A DNA stretch of 36,682 nt from NCBI GenBank assembly GCA_016210495.1, contig JACQUC010000035.1, positions 1 through 36,682 of the forward strand. The letters run 5' to 3'. Under the pieces are notes generated by a model that was not told the origin of the DNA, did not search any database, and worked only from the letters and a program-made list of their open reading frames with translations. Shown piece by piece: positions 7,049 to 15,473 of the stretch. The DNA is from Chloroflexota bacterium (GTDB lineage: Bacteria > Chloroflexota > FW602-bin22 > JACPRP01). How positions within the stretch are numbered: the stretch's first letter is position 1; every line of letters begins with the position of its first letter. The translations under genes and the position numbers were made by a program.

Positions 7049-9505
7049 GTGCCTGAGACGCTGAAGGTCCTCATCGCCAGCGCGGACGAGGACGCAATCA
7101 GACTGCTGCAAGTTATCCTCCAGAGAGAAGTCTCGATTTCCCTGGTCGGCCACGCCCGCACTGGGAAGGAACTCTCCGTCATGAAGCTAGGACTGTTGCC
7201 CCACGTCGTGCTACTCGACCTTGATGCTCCTGGGGAGGAAATGCTGGCCGCCGTCCGGACCATCAAGAGCCAGGGCAACCAGACCGGATTTGTCGGACTT
7301 GTCGGTGATTCCGGTGTCGACCAGACGTTGCTTGGCGAGGTCGACGCCCTGTTTTACAAAAACGCCGCCCTCAACGTACTCTCCGAAACCCTGCACGAGA
7401 TCGGCGGCAAGATTGCCCAGAAGCCCGCCGTGGACAGTGTCACCTTTCCTCATCAGCAGCACCAGGGCGCCGAAGAGCTACAGCGAGCTTCACGAAGGCT
7501 TGAGGAAGTTCTGCGTGCCGTCGAGAGCGCCTATCAGACCTGGACCGAGGCAGACGCCGGCCCGCCCCAGGATGATGCTGCCGCTGAAGAGGTTGACCCT
7601 CCGGCGGTCGGACACGACAAGGCCCCGCCGGAGAGACCTGCCAATGCCTTGGAAACTGGCACTGCCGAGCCCTCGCCCACTCATCCAAACCAGGAAGCCT
7701 TGACGGCTATCCACAACGTCGAAGCCGACGGTCAGAATTCCCCGACCCACGACCTGTCGCTCCGATCCACCGAGCTTACAGTGCAATTGAATTCCGATGG
7801 CAGGCATCTGCCAACCGAACTGGGCGAATCCAGGAGGGGTGGCTACGCTCTCGCCGGCTTGCGCGACGTCTATTCCGCCCTGTTTGACGAACTGCCTGCG
7901 CCCGCGTGGCGCTCCGGCGTCGACGGAAAGTATTGCCATTTCAACAAGAACTGGCTCGCCTTCACTGGACGAACCATCGGGCAGGAAACCGACGACGGTT
8001 GGACGCATGGAATCCATCCCGAGGATTTGAATCGCCGTGCGGACGCCTACTCGAGCGCGTTCAATTCACGCCAGCCCTTTGAAATAGAATTCCGACTGCG
8101 TCGTCACGACGGAGAGTTTCGCTGGATCATCGATATCGGCAGACCCTTCCAAGACCTCGACGGCAACTTCGCAGGCTATATTGGCTTGTGCTACGACGTT
8201 ACCGAGCGTCGGCAGAACGAGCAGCAGCTATCTTATATGGCTAGCCACGACTCGCTTACCGGGTTGGCCAACCGACGCATGCTCGAGGAGACTCTGTCAA
8301 GGGTCTTGGCGCGCGCACGCCGCGGCACCTCGAGCGTTCTTCTATTCCTGGACGTCGATAACTTCAAGCTGGTCAACGATATCCTGGGACACGCCGCCGG
8401 AGATCGCGCCCTCGTCACCCTGACCCAGTTGCTCCAGAATCAGTTGCGCACCGAGGACCTGCTGGTCAGGTTGGGAGGAGACGAGTTCGTCGCCCTTCTG
8501 GAAGGGGCGACCGTGGAGGAAGCCCAGGTCGTCGCCGAGCGCGCCCGCCGCGCCGTCGAGGAGTTTCGTTTTATTCTGGACGGACAGACTTTTAAGCTCA
8601 GCTTGAGCATCGGCATCGTGGAGGTCGATGGGCGCCACACATCGGCGATCTTGCTCTCACAGGCCGACGCAGCCATGTACAAGGCCAAGGAGCAGGGCCG
8701 CAATCGCATCATGCTTTACCGCCCTGACGAAGATAGCCTGGTCTTCCTTCCCGAGTCCAACCAGTTGGTCGCCCTGCTCAAGGATGCTTTCAGAAAAGGC
8801 CTCTTCGCCCTTCACTTCCAGCCGATAGTTCGCCTCTCCGATGGTCAGGTCGATCATTACGAGGCCTTGGTTCGCCTGCGTGCTGAGACCGGCAGGATCG
8901 TTCCGCCGGCCGAATTCATCCCTGCCGCCGAGCGCTTTGGCTTGATGCCCCAGCTCACGCGCTGGATCGTGCAGGAGGTCATCCGCACTCTCCACGAGTA
9001 CTCGGGCATCCGTCTCTCCGCAAACCTCTCTAGCATGGATCTCACCGACGAGGCCTTGCCGGAATTCATCGAGGCACGTTTGCGCGGCCATAAGGTTGAG
9101 CCAGCCCGACTTGGCTTTGAGATCGCCGAGCTTGCCATTCGCAAGAACCTTAGCCTGGCCGATGGTTGGATTCGCCGCCTCAAAGCACTTGGCTGTCGCT
9201 TCGCGCTGGATGATTTTGGCGCAGGGTTTGTCTCCTTCGCTTACCTGCGCAGCCTGCCAGTTGACCAGTTCAAGATCGACGGGGCATTTGTCCGCGCCGT
9301 CGAGAACGATCCCAGCCAGCTCACCATTGTTCAGGCGGTGCACGCACTGGCAAGAATCCAGGGCAAAGAAACCATTGCGGAATGGGTGGAAAATGCCGCC
9401 ATTGCCAGGATCCTCAAGGACATCGGTATCCCCTATGGACAAGGCTACTATCTCGGCGATACCTGCCCCGATTTAGCCCCGCACTCACCCGGAGCTTCCC
9501 GTTAA
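7049..9505 (+). CDS. Receiver-PAS-GGDEF-EAL protein, cyclic-di-GMP synthesis and breakdown
   Basis: An 818-residue cytoplasmic protein. The N-terminal receiver-like domain (about 1-120) keeps acidic residues in ASADED, phosphoacceptor Asp57 in LLDLDAP, and the lysine in LFYKNA. A charged linker (about 130-270) leads to a PAS domain (about 275-390) with FNKNWLAFTGRTIGQ, a PAC-like stretch, and YDVTERR. The GGDEF domain (about 395-560) has an intact GGDEF at 476-480 and an RTED inhibitory site five residues before it. The EAL domain (about 575-810) has EAL at 605-607, SANLSS, FEIAE, LDDFGAG, FKIDGAF and AEWVEN. Both catalytic sites therefore look competent. Phosphorylation by one of the neighbouring kinases could set the balance (inference). 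The start is GTG 7049 after AGGAGG at 7034-7039; TTG 7046 is also possible. Confidence 0.93.
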   Translation: MPETLKVLIASADEDAIRLLQVILQREVSISLVGHARTGKELSVMKLGLLPHVVLLDLDAPGEEMLAAVRTIKSQGNQTGFVGLVGDSGVDQTLLGEVDALFYKNAALNVLSETLHEIGGKIAQKPAVDSVTFPHQQHQGAEELQRASRRLEEVLRAVESAYQTWTEADAGPPQDDAAAEEVDPPAVGHDKAPPERPANALETGTAEPSPTHPNQEALTAIHNVEADGQNSPTHDLSLRSTELTVQLNSDGRHLPTELGESRRGGYALAGLRDVYSALFDELPAPAWRSGVDGKYCHFNKNWLAFTGRTIGQETDDGWTHGIHPEDLNRRADAYSSAFNSRQPFEIEFRLRRHDGEFRWIIDIGRPFQDLDGNFAGYIGLCYDVTERRQNEQQLSYMASHDSLTGLANRRMLEETLSRVLARARRGTSSVLLFLDVDNFKLVNDILGHAAGDRALVTLTQLLQNQLRTEDLLVRLGGDEFVALLEGATVEEAQVVAERARRAVEEFRFILDGQTFKLSLSIGIVEVDGRHTSAILLSQADAAMYKAKEQGRNRIMLYRPDEDSLVFLPESNQLVALLKDAFRKGLFALHFQPIVRLSDGQVDHYEALVRLRAETGRIVPPAEFIPAAERFGLMPQLTRWIVQEVIRTLHEYSGIRLSANLSSMDLTDEALPEFIEARLRGHKVEPARLGFEIAELAIRKNLSLADGWIRRLKALGCRFALDDFGAGFVSFAYLRSLPVDQFKIDGAFVRAVENDPSQLTIVQAVHALARIQGKETIAEWVENAAIARILKDIGIPYGQGYYLGDTCPDLAPHSPGASR

Positions 9506-9522
9506 CCTGCCTCACAACCGGG

Positions 9523-9617
9523 GTACTAGTACCTGGGTAGGATACAGAACGAGGACGAATATCATCCTCAATTACGTCCCAAGCTAGATGCCGCTCCTGG
9601 GGTCCGCAAGGTACACT
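9523..9617 (+). promoter_or_regulatory. Conserved intergenic element, copy B (possible structured leader or promoter)
   Basis: Perfect GTACTAGTAC (9523-9532), then GGTAGGATACAG, a hairpin with stem GAGGA/TCCTC, ACGTCCCAAGC, AGATGCCGC and CCGCAAGGTACACT. The blocks are in the same order as in copies A and C, while the hairpin sequence is different but still pairs. It lies 18 bases past the GGDEF-EAL stop and about 90 bases before the coiled-coil gene at 9706. Confidence 0.5.
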
Positions 9618-9705
9618 TGCACGGTGAGAGTAGCAAGCATCACCTCATGTTGCGACGAGGCCGCGTGCAAGCTTGAGGCCAGAAGGGTCACCAAGGAGGA
9701 ATAAC

Positions 9706-10890
9706 GTGGAGCAAACCAATCCCGGGTCTGAGGTCTTACGTATCGATCCTGATCGCCGCACGGTTCAGGACCCGCACCTCGATCGGCTCATCAAAGGCCT
9801 CGTATCGAGCTTCAGGGAGATTGAGCAAAAGAACAGAGAAACTGAAGCGAGGAATGCCGGGCTTGTCCTCGCCCTGGAGCAGGCCAACGAGAGGCTAATG
9901 CGCTTTGAGCAGTCCTCGCATGCCAGTCGCGAGCTCGTAAGCACCGCGCTCAGAACCACGGCCCAGATGCTGGACCGTGTGGAGCAGGTGATCGCCTCCA
10001 CGCGGCGAGTCACTGTATCGGAAGAGGCAGACCGCGATGCTCGCGCCGTAAGGACGATTCTACAGCTCCAGCGGCAGGTGATTTCCCACCTCGAGGGCGC
10101 CCGCGAGTTGGGCGAGCGTCGCCATCAAGAGGCCGACGAAACGGTGATCGGTATCCTCAAGGCAACCGGCGAATCCATCGCCTCGCTGGCACAGCATTTC
10201 GTGCCCGAGCAGGCTCTCGGGATTGATGCCTGCCTTGTCGATCAGACATGCCAATCGCCGTGCCAGGAGACCGTCGGGTGCATGGTTGGAACTTTCTACG
10301 CCGGCGCTACGGCCGCACCAGATGGTGTCTTTGAGGCTCAGCAGCCTTTCGATGGACAGCGCTCGCGCGACGCCTCATCAGGGCTAATGGCAGCGATCGC
10401 CGAACCAGACGTGCAAGTCGCTAACGGCAACAACATCATCGCCGGCCTACGGCTCTTGAGCGAGCAGCTTACCCAGTTGGCCAGGATTTCCACTCCAGGC
10501 GAAGAGCGTCAAGCCAGCCGGTGCCCGGCCAATCCGCTTGACATAAATACGGCTCGTCGCCGTGTGAACTGGGGAAGCCCGACATCAATCAAACCGCCTG
10601 AAGAATCGGCGTATCCTCGACCGAGCACCGAGACTGTCGAGGTAGTCGCCTCCCCATTCACCAGCTTCGCCGCGCTGAGCGCGTTTCATCGAGCGATGCA
10701 GGGGTTCCCTGGTGTAGTCGACGTGCAAATCAAAGGATTCGACAACGATCGGTTGCGCCTGGCTGTTCAGTACTCAGACCTCGCGCCCCTTGCAAGCCGG
10801 CTCACAGAGCTTTCGCCGTGCAACCTGAAGCGCGTTTCTGTAAACGGAGAAAAGATAGAGATCCTTCTCCCCGACGAAGTCGCGGCTTAG
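9706..10890 (+). CDS. Coiled-coil protein with SPxxSF domain and a four-cysteine cluster
   Basis: A 394-residue soluble protein. The N-terminal half is helical: FREIEQKNRETEARNAGLVL and following heptads (about 25-75), then about 80-160. Four cysteines follow in the pattern C-x5-C-x3-C-x5-C (176, 182, 186, 192). A low-complexity linker (about 195-305) leads to the C-terminal domain (about 308-394) with VVASPFTSFAALSAFHRAMQ and VQIKGFDNDRLRLAVQY, related to the ends of the proteins at 3035 and 11052. The start is GTG 9706 with AGGAGG six bases upstream. No kinase follows directly; it sits between the cyclic-di-GMP gene and module B. The function is unknown; a scaffold or redox/metal sensor role is speculative. 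Confidence 0.75.
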   Translation: MEQTNPGSEVLRIDPDRRTVQDPHLDRLIKGLVSSFREIEQKNRETEARNAGLVLALEQANERLMRFEQSSHASRELVSTALRTTAQMLDRVEQVIASTRRVTVSEEADRDARAVRTILQLQRQVISHLEGARELGERRHQEADETVIGILKATGESIASLAQHFVPEQALGIDACLVDQTCQSPCQETVGCMVGTFYAGATAAPDGVFEAQQPFDGQRSRDASSGLMAAIAEPDVQVANGNNIIAGLRLLSEQLTQLARISTPGEERQASRCPANPLDINTARRRVNWGSPTSIKPPEESAYPRPSTETVEVVASPFTSFAALSAFHRAMQGFPGVVDVQIKGFDNDRLRLAVQYSDLAPLASRLTELSPCNLKRVSVNGEKIEILLPDEVAA

Positions 10891-11051
10891 GGCAAACAGA
10901 GGGCAATTTGTTGAGACACTTGCAAGATAGACCTATTTCTTGACAGGGAGGAATTGAGCCGAGCGCACGTGCGGTGCGCTTGCGAACACGAGGCCGTTTC
11001 GCGCCGATTTCCCACCACCGGGACTCGGGCCGTTATTTAGGAGGGAGGCAG

Positions 11052-12503
11052 ATGACCCACACCCAAAACGTCGATCCCACCGATGCATCTTCCTCACCAG
11101 AAGGATCGCTTAACTTCTTGATGAGAAAGCTACGGGACCTCACTCTCAGAAACCAGGATCTCGAGAGTGAGCTTCAACTCGCCAGGAAGAGACTGGCCTT
11201 CTATGAGGGTTTCGACGACTCCATCCGTGAAACTATGACCTATTCGCTGCGCCTCGCCTTCGACATAAAGATGAAATCCGAGCAAGAGGCTCGGGATCTC
11301 GTCGAGGGCGCCCGGCGCGAGGGTGCGCAACTCAGAGAGGAATCGCGCCACCTGATGGTCGAGCGCGATGCCTCGGCCCTCGAGTTGGAGACCCTTCGCA
11401 AGGCCGTTGACGAGGTCAGGAGAGAGCTACAGGTAGAGACGGCTAGGCGCGAGGAGCGCGCCGCCGAGAGGTCTCGCCTGCTCACCGAGGTCGCAGCCCT
11501 CGAGAACCGCATGCGTAGCATACGCGTCGATTTGGAGTCGCCTGCGGTGTTAGGCCGCCAGGTTGATTTGCGGCACGATCACGTCGGGATCTCTCCTACT
11601 CGGGCTCCCGATGGTCCCCCGGATCGACCTAGACAAGTTCCTCATCGTGCATACGATGATGCGATGGTATCCCCACAGCATTCCTACTTCGCCAGCGCTC
11701 CCTACCAGGCTACGGCTCCGGTCGTCGACCGTCATAGGCATTGGGAAGCGATGCAGGGCCTTGCACAAACGCCCGCCGCATTCCAGCCACCACCAGTGCC
11801 TCTTGCGCCCCAAGGCCCAGCACCGCAGACTAGGGAGCTTGACTTCGCTCCCGCCACCTACCAGACGCCTCCTGTTCCCGTCGAGGTAGAGGCGCCCCAG
11901 GCGGCAAGCTCTCCGGTGCAGCCAAGTGTCTACACTCTTCCCATCGAAACTGAGAAGCCGGAGATAGCAAGGCCGCTGAACCAGGCCAGCGTCTATGCCG
12001 TACCTTTTGAAGTGGTGCAGCCGCCAGTGGTGAAGCCTGCTGAAGAGTTGGGCGTGTACACGTTCCCGACGGCAGCATCCGGAGCCATGGCGGTGCCAGC
12101 TCAGGGTGAAAGGCCAGCGACTCAGCAGGCCGAGCCCGTTCACGTCCCGTTCGCAGCACCGCCATCAGTCACACCCATCGAAATCGACAAGCCATTGGCG
12201 CGTGACGGTGAGGCGCTCTCGACGTCCTCTGCCGCCCAGTCCAACACCGATGTCGAGCTCGTGGTGTCACCTGTTCATAGCTTTCCCAAGCTCGTGGAGC
12301 TCGAGCGAGCCTTACAGTCCCTTCCAGAGGTGAAGAGTTTCTATGTTCGCGATTTCCGGTATGGCGTGGCCACGCTGTCGGTCACCCTGGTCCACTCGGA
12401 GCTGCGCGAGAACCTGCCTTCCAAACTCGAAAACCTGCCTGGTTGGAACCTGTCAATCTTGAGTTGCCCACATCACCGCATCGAGGCCAAAATTGGAGCC
12501 TAA
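11052..12503 (+). CDS. Coiled-coil protein with SPxxSF domain, module B
   Basis: A 483-residue paralogue of the protein at 3035. The N-terminal coiled coil has LRDLTLRNQDLESELQLARK, and a longer one runs to about residue 160. The Pro/Val-rich middle (about 165-395) is far longer than in module A and includes three degenerate 21-residue units marked by SVYTLP (292), SVYAVP (313) and GVYTFP (334). The C-terminal domain (about 399-483) is nearly the same as in module A: ELVVSPVHSFPKLVELERAL, then FYVRDFRYGVATL. The start is ATG 11052 with AGGAGG at 11039-11044; an earlier in-frame start at 10974 has no good ribosome site. The upstream 160-base gap has a GCGCAC/GTGCGC hairpin (10963-10979) and no convincing promoter. 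Confidence 0.8.
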   Translation: MTHTQNVDPTDASSSPEGSLNFLMRKLRDLTLRNQDLESELQLARKRLAFYEGFDDSIRETMTYSLRLAFDIKMKSEQEARDLVEGARREGAQLREESRHLMVERDASALELETLRKAVDEVRRELQVETARREERAAERSRLLTEVAALENRMRSIRVDLESPAVLGRQVDLRHDHVGISPTRAPDGPPDRPRQVPHRAYDDAMVSPQHSYFASAPYQATAPVVDRHRHWEAMQGLAQTPAAFQPPPVPLAPQGPAPQTRELDFAPATYQTPPVPVEVEAPQAASSPVQPSVYTLPIETEKPEIARPLNQASVYAVPFEVVQPPVVKPAEELGVYTFPTAASGAMAVPAQGERPATQQAEPVHVPFAAPPSVTPIEIDKPLARDGEALSTSSAAQSNTDVELVVSPVHSFPKLVELERALQSLPEVKSFYVRDFRYGVATLSVTLVHSELRENLPSKLENLPGWNLSILSCPHHRIEAKIGA

Positions 12504-12531
12504 TCTCGTTTCTGGTGCACATTGCAACAGC

Positions 12532-12608
12532 GTAGGGGCGAGGTCCCCTCGCCCTGGACGGGTGGCGTGGGCATCCCCGCCATTTTGCACCCAAAACTAG
12601 CCTTGATG
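12532..12608. repeat. GTAGGGGC-type dispersed repeat, copy 2
   Basis: It starts GTAGGGGC and forms a strong hairpin: GGGCGAGG (12536-12543), three bases, CCTCGCCC (12547-12554). It then has CATTTTGCA and TAGCCTTGATG, in the same order as copy 1 at 1195-1308. It fills most of the gap between the coiled-coil gene and the kinase of module B. The hairpin has no T tract and is unlikely to be an intrinsic terminator. Confidence 0.55.
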
Positions 12609-12637
12609 CCAGCCTTGGTCCTGGGAGGTACACAAAA

Positions 12638-14767
12638 ATGAAACCCGACGTAGTGCAGGAAACCTTAGCGAGAGTGGCAAACTCGGCGGCCATCCTGCTG
12701 GCCGCCGACGCAAGCCTGTTGGTTATCTTGGGTCGTGGAACTATTTCTAGCAATCTTCCCTCTACGACCCCCTTGCAGCGCCAACTGTTGCAGGTCTCGT
12801 CGCCCCTGGAGGCGCCCTTCCTTTGGGAGATCCCTCAGGGAACCCGACTGACTGATGGACGCGAGGCAGACAGTGGCGCAGGCGTTCGGTTGAGGTCTGG
12901 CACCGAGCTTTTTGGGGCCATTGGTCTGCTGCGGGCGCGCGGTGCCGCGCCTTTTGGGCCACCGGACCTGGGACGTCTCGGCGCACTGGCCACGATGATC
13001 GGCCCGTCTCTAGAGGCACATTTGGGAATGGAAAGCACTCTCGGCCTGCTCGTGGCCCTCGGTGAAGCCTGTCGTGCCGGTGAGACCCAGGAGCTGCTGG
13101 ATAAGGCAGTGGAAGGTGTAGCCCGCGCGCTTGGCGCCTCCGGCGCCTCTCTTATGCTCCTGGACGAGAGCGGAGACCTGGTTATTCGGGCAGCACGCGG
13201 CTTGCCAGATGAGGTGGTACGCGGCGCTCGTCGTCGCCTTGGAGAGGGCATTTCTGGCTACGTGGCGACCAGTGGAGAGCCCCTCCTCTTGAAAGGCGCT
13301 GTGCAGGACCCTCGCTTTCAAGGTGTGGACCCAGGAATCGACGGTGCGATAACGGTCCCATTGCGCGGCAGTAAAGGCGTGCTCGGGGTGCTCAACCTCC
13401 GTCGCAAGGCAGTCAATGCCTCTTTTAGCTTAGGCGAGCTCAGGCTTGCGCTTGGCCTCGCCAAAGGACTTGCAGGCGCCCTCGAGCGCGTGCTCGAGTC
13501 GACACGGGCCGATGAAGACCGCCGGCAGGCCTTAACAATGTATGAATTGGGACGGCTGGCACGTGCGGTAGGAGAAGAGGGTGAGGCCTTGCGGGTTGCG
13601 CTCGCAATGGCAGGAGATCGGCTCGGGGCCACCGTTGGAATCATCCTGGAGCAAGTTGCCGAGAGCAGATGGAAAGTGCTGGCCAGTCGAGGCTTCGACG
13701 ACCGCGGAGAGTACGAATCAAGGCTGTTGGAAGATGTCTTACGCAAGGGCCACGCCCTCAACGTGCGTTCGGCGGAGCTTGTTGCGGAGAAGGTGCCCTG
13801 GGGAAAGGAGGGGCTCCTACACGTCGCCGTCCCGCTACACACGCAGGACGCGAAAGGTGCGCTGGTGCTGGCACGCGAGGACGGAAGGTTCTTTGACAAA
13901 TCGGACTTGGCCCTTGCCGAGGCCATCGGCATTGAGATCGGCGGCCTTTGGGAAGAGTTGCGGCGGCGCAACGGCGAAGACGCCCGACTGGTTGCCGAGG
14001 AGCGGCAACGGATCGCCCAGGAATTGCACGATGGCCTGGCTCAGGAGCTGAGCGGCGTCCTTCTGGCCATCGAAGGGAGCCAGTTGGCCCTGGCTCGGGA
14101 CTCCGGCGTGGCCCGTCGACAACTGGGCAAGGCGGTGAAAAGCGCGCGAGAATGCCTGCGCGATGTTAGACGGTACTTGACAGCCTTGCGGTGGGAGGAA
14201 GGCCAGGCGGAGGATGCCGTGACGCCCTTGGAGACCATCGTCGAGGAGGCCCGGCGTCACGGGCTGGCAATTGAGCTGAGGGTGGAAGGCCACGGGCCTC
14301 AGTTCAAGGGCGACGCGCAGCGCACTGTGTTGCGCATCGCGCAGGAAGCCTTGGCCAACGTCAACAATCACGCCCACGCGCACAAGGCGCGCGTAGTCCT
14401 CACTCGGGACGCGGAATCTGTCTGGCTCAGCGTGGAGGACGACGGCATCGGGTTCGCGGTGGCCGATGTCATGGAGCGTTCACCGGATGAGGGCCACTAC
14501 GGACTGCTCGGCATGCGGGAGCGTGCCGAATCGGTCGGTGGCCGACTTGATATTAGCAGCGAACCAGGGCAAGGCACGAAGATAGAGCTACTCGTGCCTC
14601 TGACAAGAGGCAAGGAGAGGCCGGTGGTCCTGGCCTTGCCCGCCGCCGTACAGTCACCCGAGACCGTTGCTGCTTTGGATGATTCCTCTGAGGGTCACGA
14701 GAATGGGGAGGGTCCAAACAGGTCCAAGAGCCTGTTCCACAGACTACCTACGTTGTTAAAGAGGTGA
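12638..14767 (+). CDS. Cytoplasmic GAF-domain sensor histidine kinase, NarL type, module B
   Basis: A 709-residue paralogue of the kinase at 3994 with the same layout: three GAF-like regions (about 10-125, 140-290, 300-440), HisKA_3 (about 450-520) and HATPase (about 555-660). The phosphoacceptor is His464 in ERQRIAQELHDGLAQELSG, the same residue number as in module A. ATP-site motifs are QEALANVNNHA, EDDGIGF and GLLGMRERA. The first and third GAF regions differ most between the two kinases, suggesting different inputs. The C-terminal end KSLFHRLPTLLKR is conserved even though the preceding linker is not. The start is ATG 12638 with GGGAGG nine bases upstream. The likely partner is the response regulator nine bases downstream. 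Confidence 0.92.
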   Translation: MKPDVVQETLARVANSAAILLAADASLLVILGRGTISSNLPSTTPLQRQLLQVSSPLEAPFLWEIPQGTRLTDGREADSGAGVRLRSGTELFGAIGLLRARGAAPFGPPDLGRLGALATMIGPSLEAHLGMESTLGLLVALGEACRAGETQELLDKAVEGVARALGASGASLMLLDESGDLVIRAARGLPDEVVRGARRRLGEGISGYVATSGEPLLLKGAVQDPRFQGVDPGIDGAITVPLRGSKGVLGVLNLRRKAVNASFSLGELRLALGLAKGLAGALERVLESTRADEDRRQALTMYELGRLARAVGEEGEALRVALAMAGDRLGATVGIILEQVAESRWKVLASRGFDDRGEYESRLLEDVLRKGHALNVRSAELVAEKVPWGKEGLLHVAVPLHTQDAKGALVLAREDGRFFDKSDLALAEAIGIEIGGLWEELRRRNGEDARLVAEERQRIAQELHDGLAQELSGVLLAIEGSQLALARDSGVARRQLGKAVKSARECLRDVRRYLTALRWEEGQAEDAVTPLETIVEEARRHGLAIELRVEGHGPQFKGDAQRTVLRIAQEALANVNNHAHAHKARVVLTRDAESVWLSVEDDGIGFAVADVMERSPDEGHYGLLGMRERAESVGGRLDISSEPGQGTKIELLVPLTRGKERPVVLALPAAVQSPETVAALDDSSEGHENGEGPNRSKSLFHRLPTLLKR

Positions 14768-14776
14768 GCGAAAGCT

Positions 14777-15454
14777 ATGCTTGAAAGCATCGACGCCCAT
14801 GAGCCCGTCCGAGTCCTCATAGCCGACGACCACGCCATCGTCCGTCAGGGCCTCGCAACGATTCTGAGGAACTATCCGGACATCACCGTCGTCGGCGAGG
14901 CCGACAGCGGATCCGACGCCATCGTCAAGACTGCCGAGTTGCTCCCCGATGTCGTCCTTATGGACATCCGAATGAGTGGCGACGACGATGGGGTGGAAGC
15001 GACTAAGCGTCTCAAGGCGAACACTCCTAACGCACAGGTCATCATGCTGACCAACTACGACGACGAGCACAACGTTTTCGAGAGCATGCGCGCAGGCGCG
15101 AACGGCTATCTCCTCAAAGAGGTGTGCCCGGGGGAGCTCATTAACGCCATCAGGACGGTGGCGCAGGGATACTCACTTATCTATCCTGCGGTCGCTCGAA
15201 GGATGCTCAAGGAATTCAATCATGCTCCTAGTGGCACTAGGCCGAACGGAGCCCAGCTCCAAGACCTTACTTTGAGAGAGCGCGAGGTGCTCGGCTTGGT
15301 CGCCCAGGGCAAGGCCAACAAGGAGATCGCTCGTCTCCTCTGCATCTCCGAGCGCACGGCCAAGACGCACGTCAGCAATATCCTGAGCAAGTTACAGATG
15401 AGCGATCGCACCCAGGCTGCACTCTATGCACTCAGACAAGGCCTCGTAAAATAG
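14777..15454 (+). CDS. LuxR/NarL-type response regulator, module B
   Basis: A 225-residue paralogue of the regulator at 6132. The receiver (about 10-130) has LIADDHAIVRQG, phosphoacceptor Asp63 in VLMDIRM and the lysine in GYLLKEV. The LuxR-type helix-turn-helix (about 155-220) has LTLREREVLGLVAQG, NKEIARLLCISERTAKTH and SNILSKLQ. The recognition-helix region reads ERTAKTHVS against ERTVKTHMS in module A, so the two may share some DNA targets. The start is ATG 14777; its ribosome site GAGGTGA (14761-14767) contains the kinase stop codon, which suggests translational coupling. Confidence 0.93.
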   Translation: MLESIDAHEPVRVLIADDHAIVRQGLATILRNYPDITVVGEADSGSDAIVKTAELLPDVVLMDIRMSGDDDGVEATKRLKANTPNAQVIMLTNYDDEHNVFESMRAGANGYLLKEVCPGELINAIRTVAQGYSLIYPAVARRMLKEFNHAPSGTRPNGAQLQDLTLREREVLGLVAQGKANKEIARLLCISERTAKTHVSNILSKLQMSDRTQAALYALRQGLVK

Positions 15455-15473
15455 TTATCTACATACACCACAA

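Noticed and set aside
10911..10939. Promoter TTGAGA-17-TATTTC upstream of the module B coiled-coil gene
   Set aside because: The -10 box is weak and the match is no better than expected by chance in this gap; read-through from upstream is equally likely.
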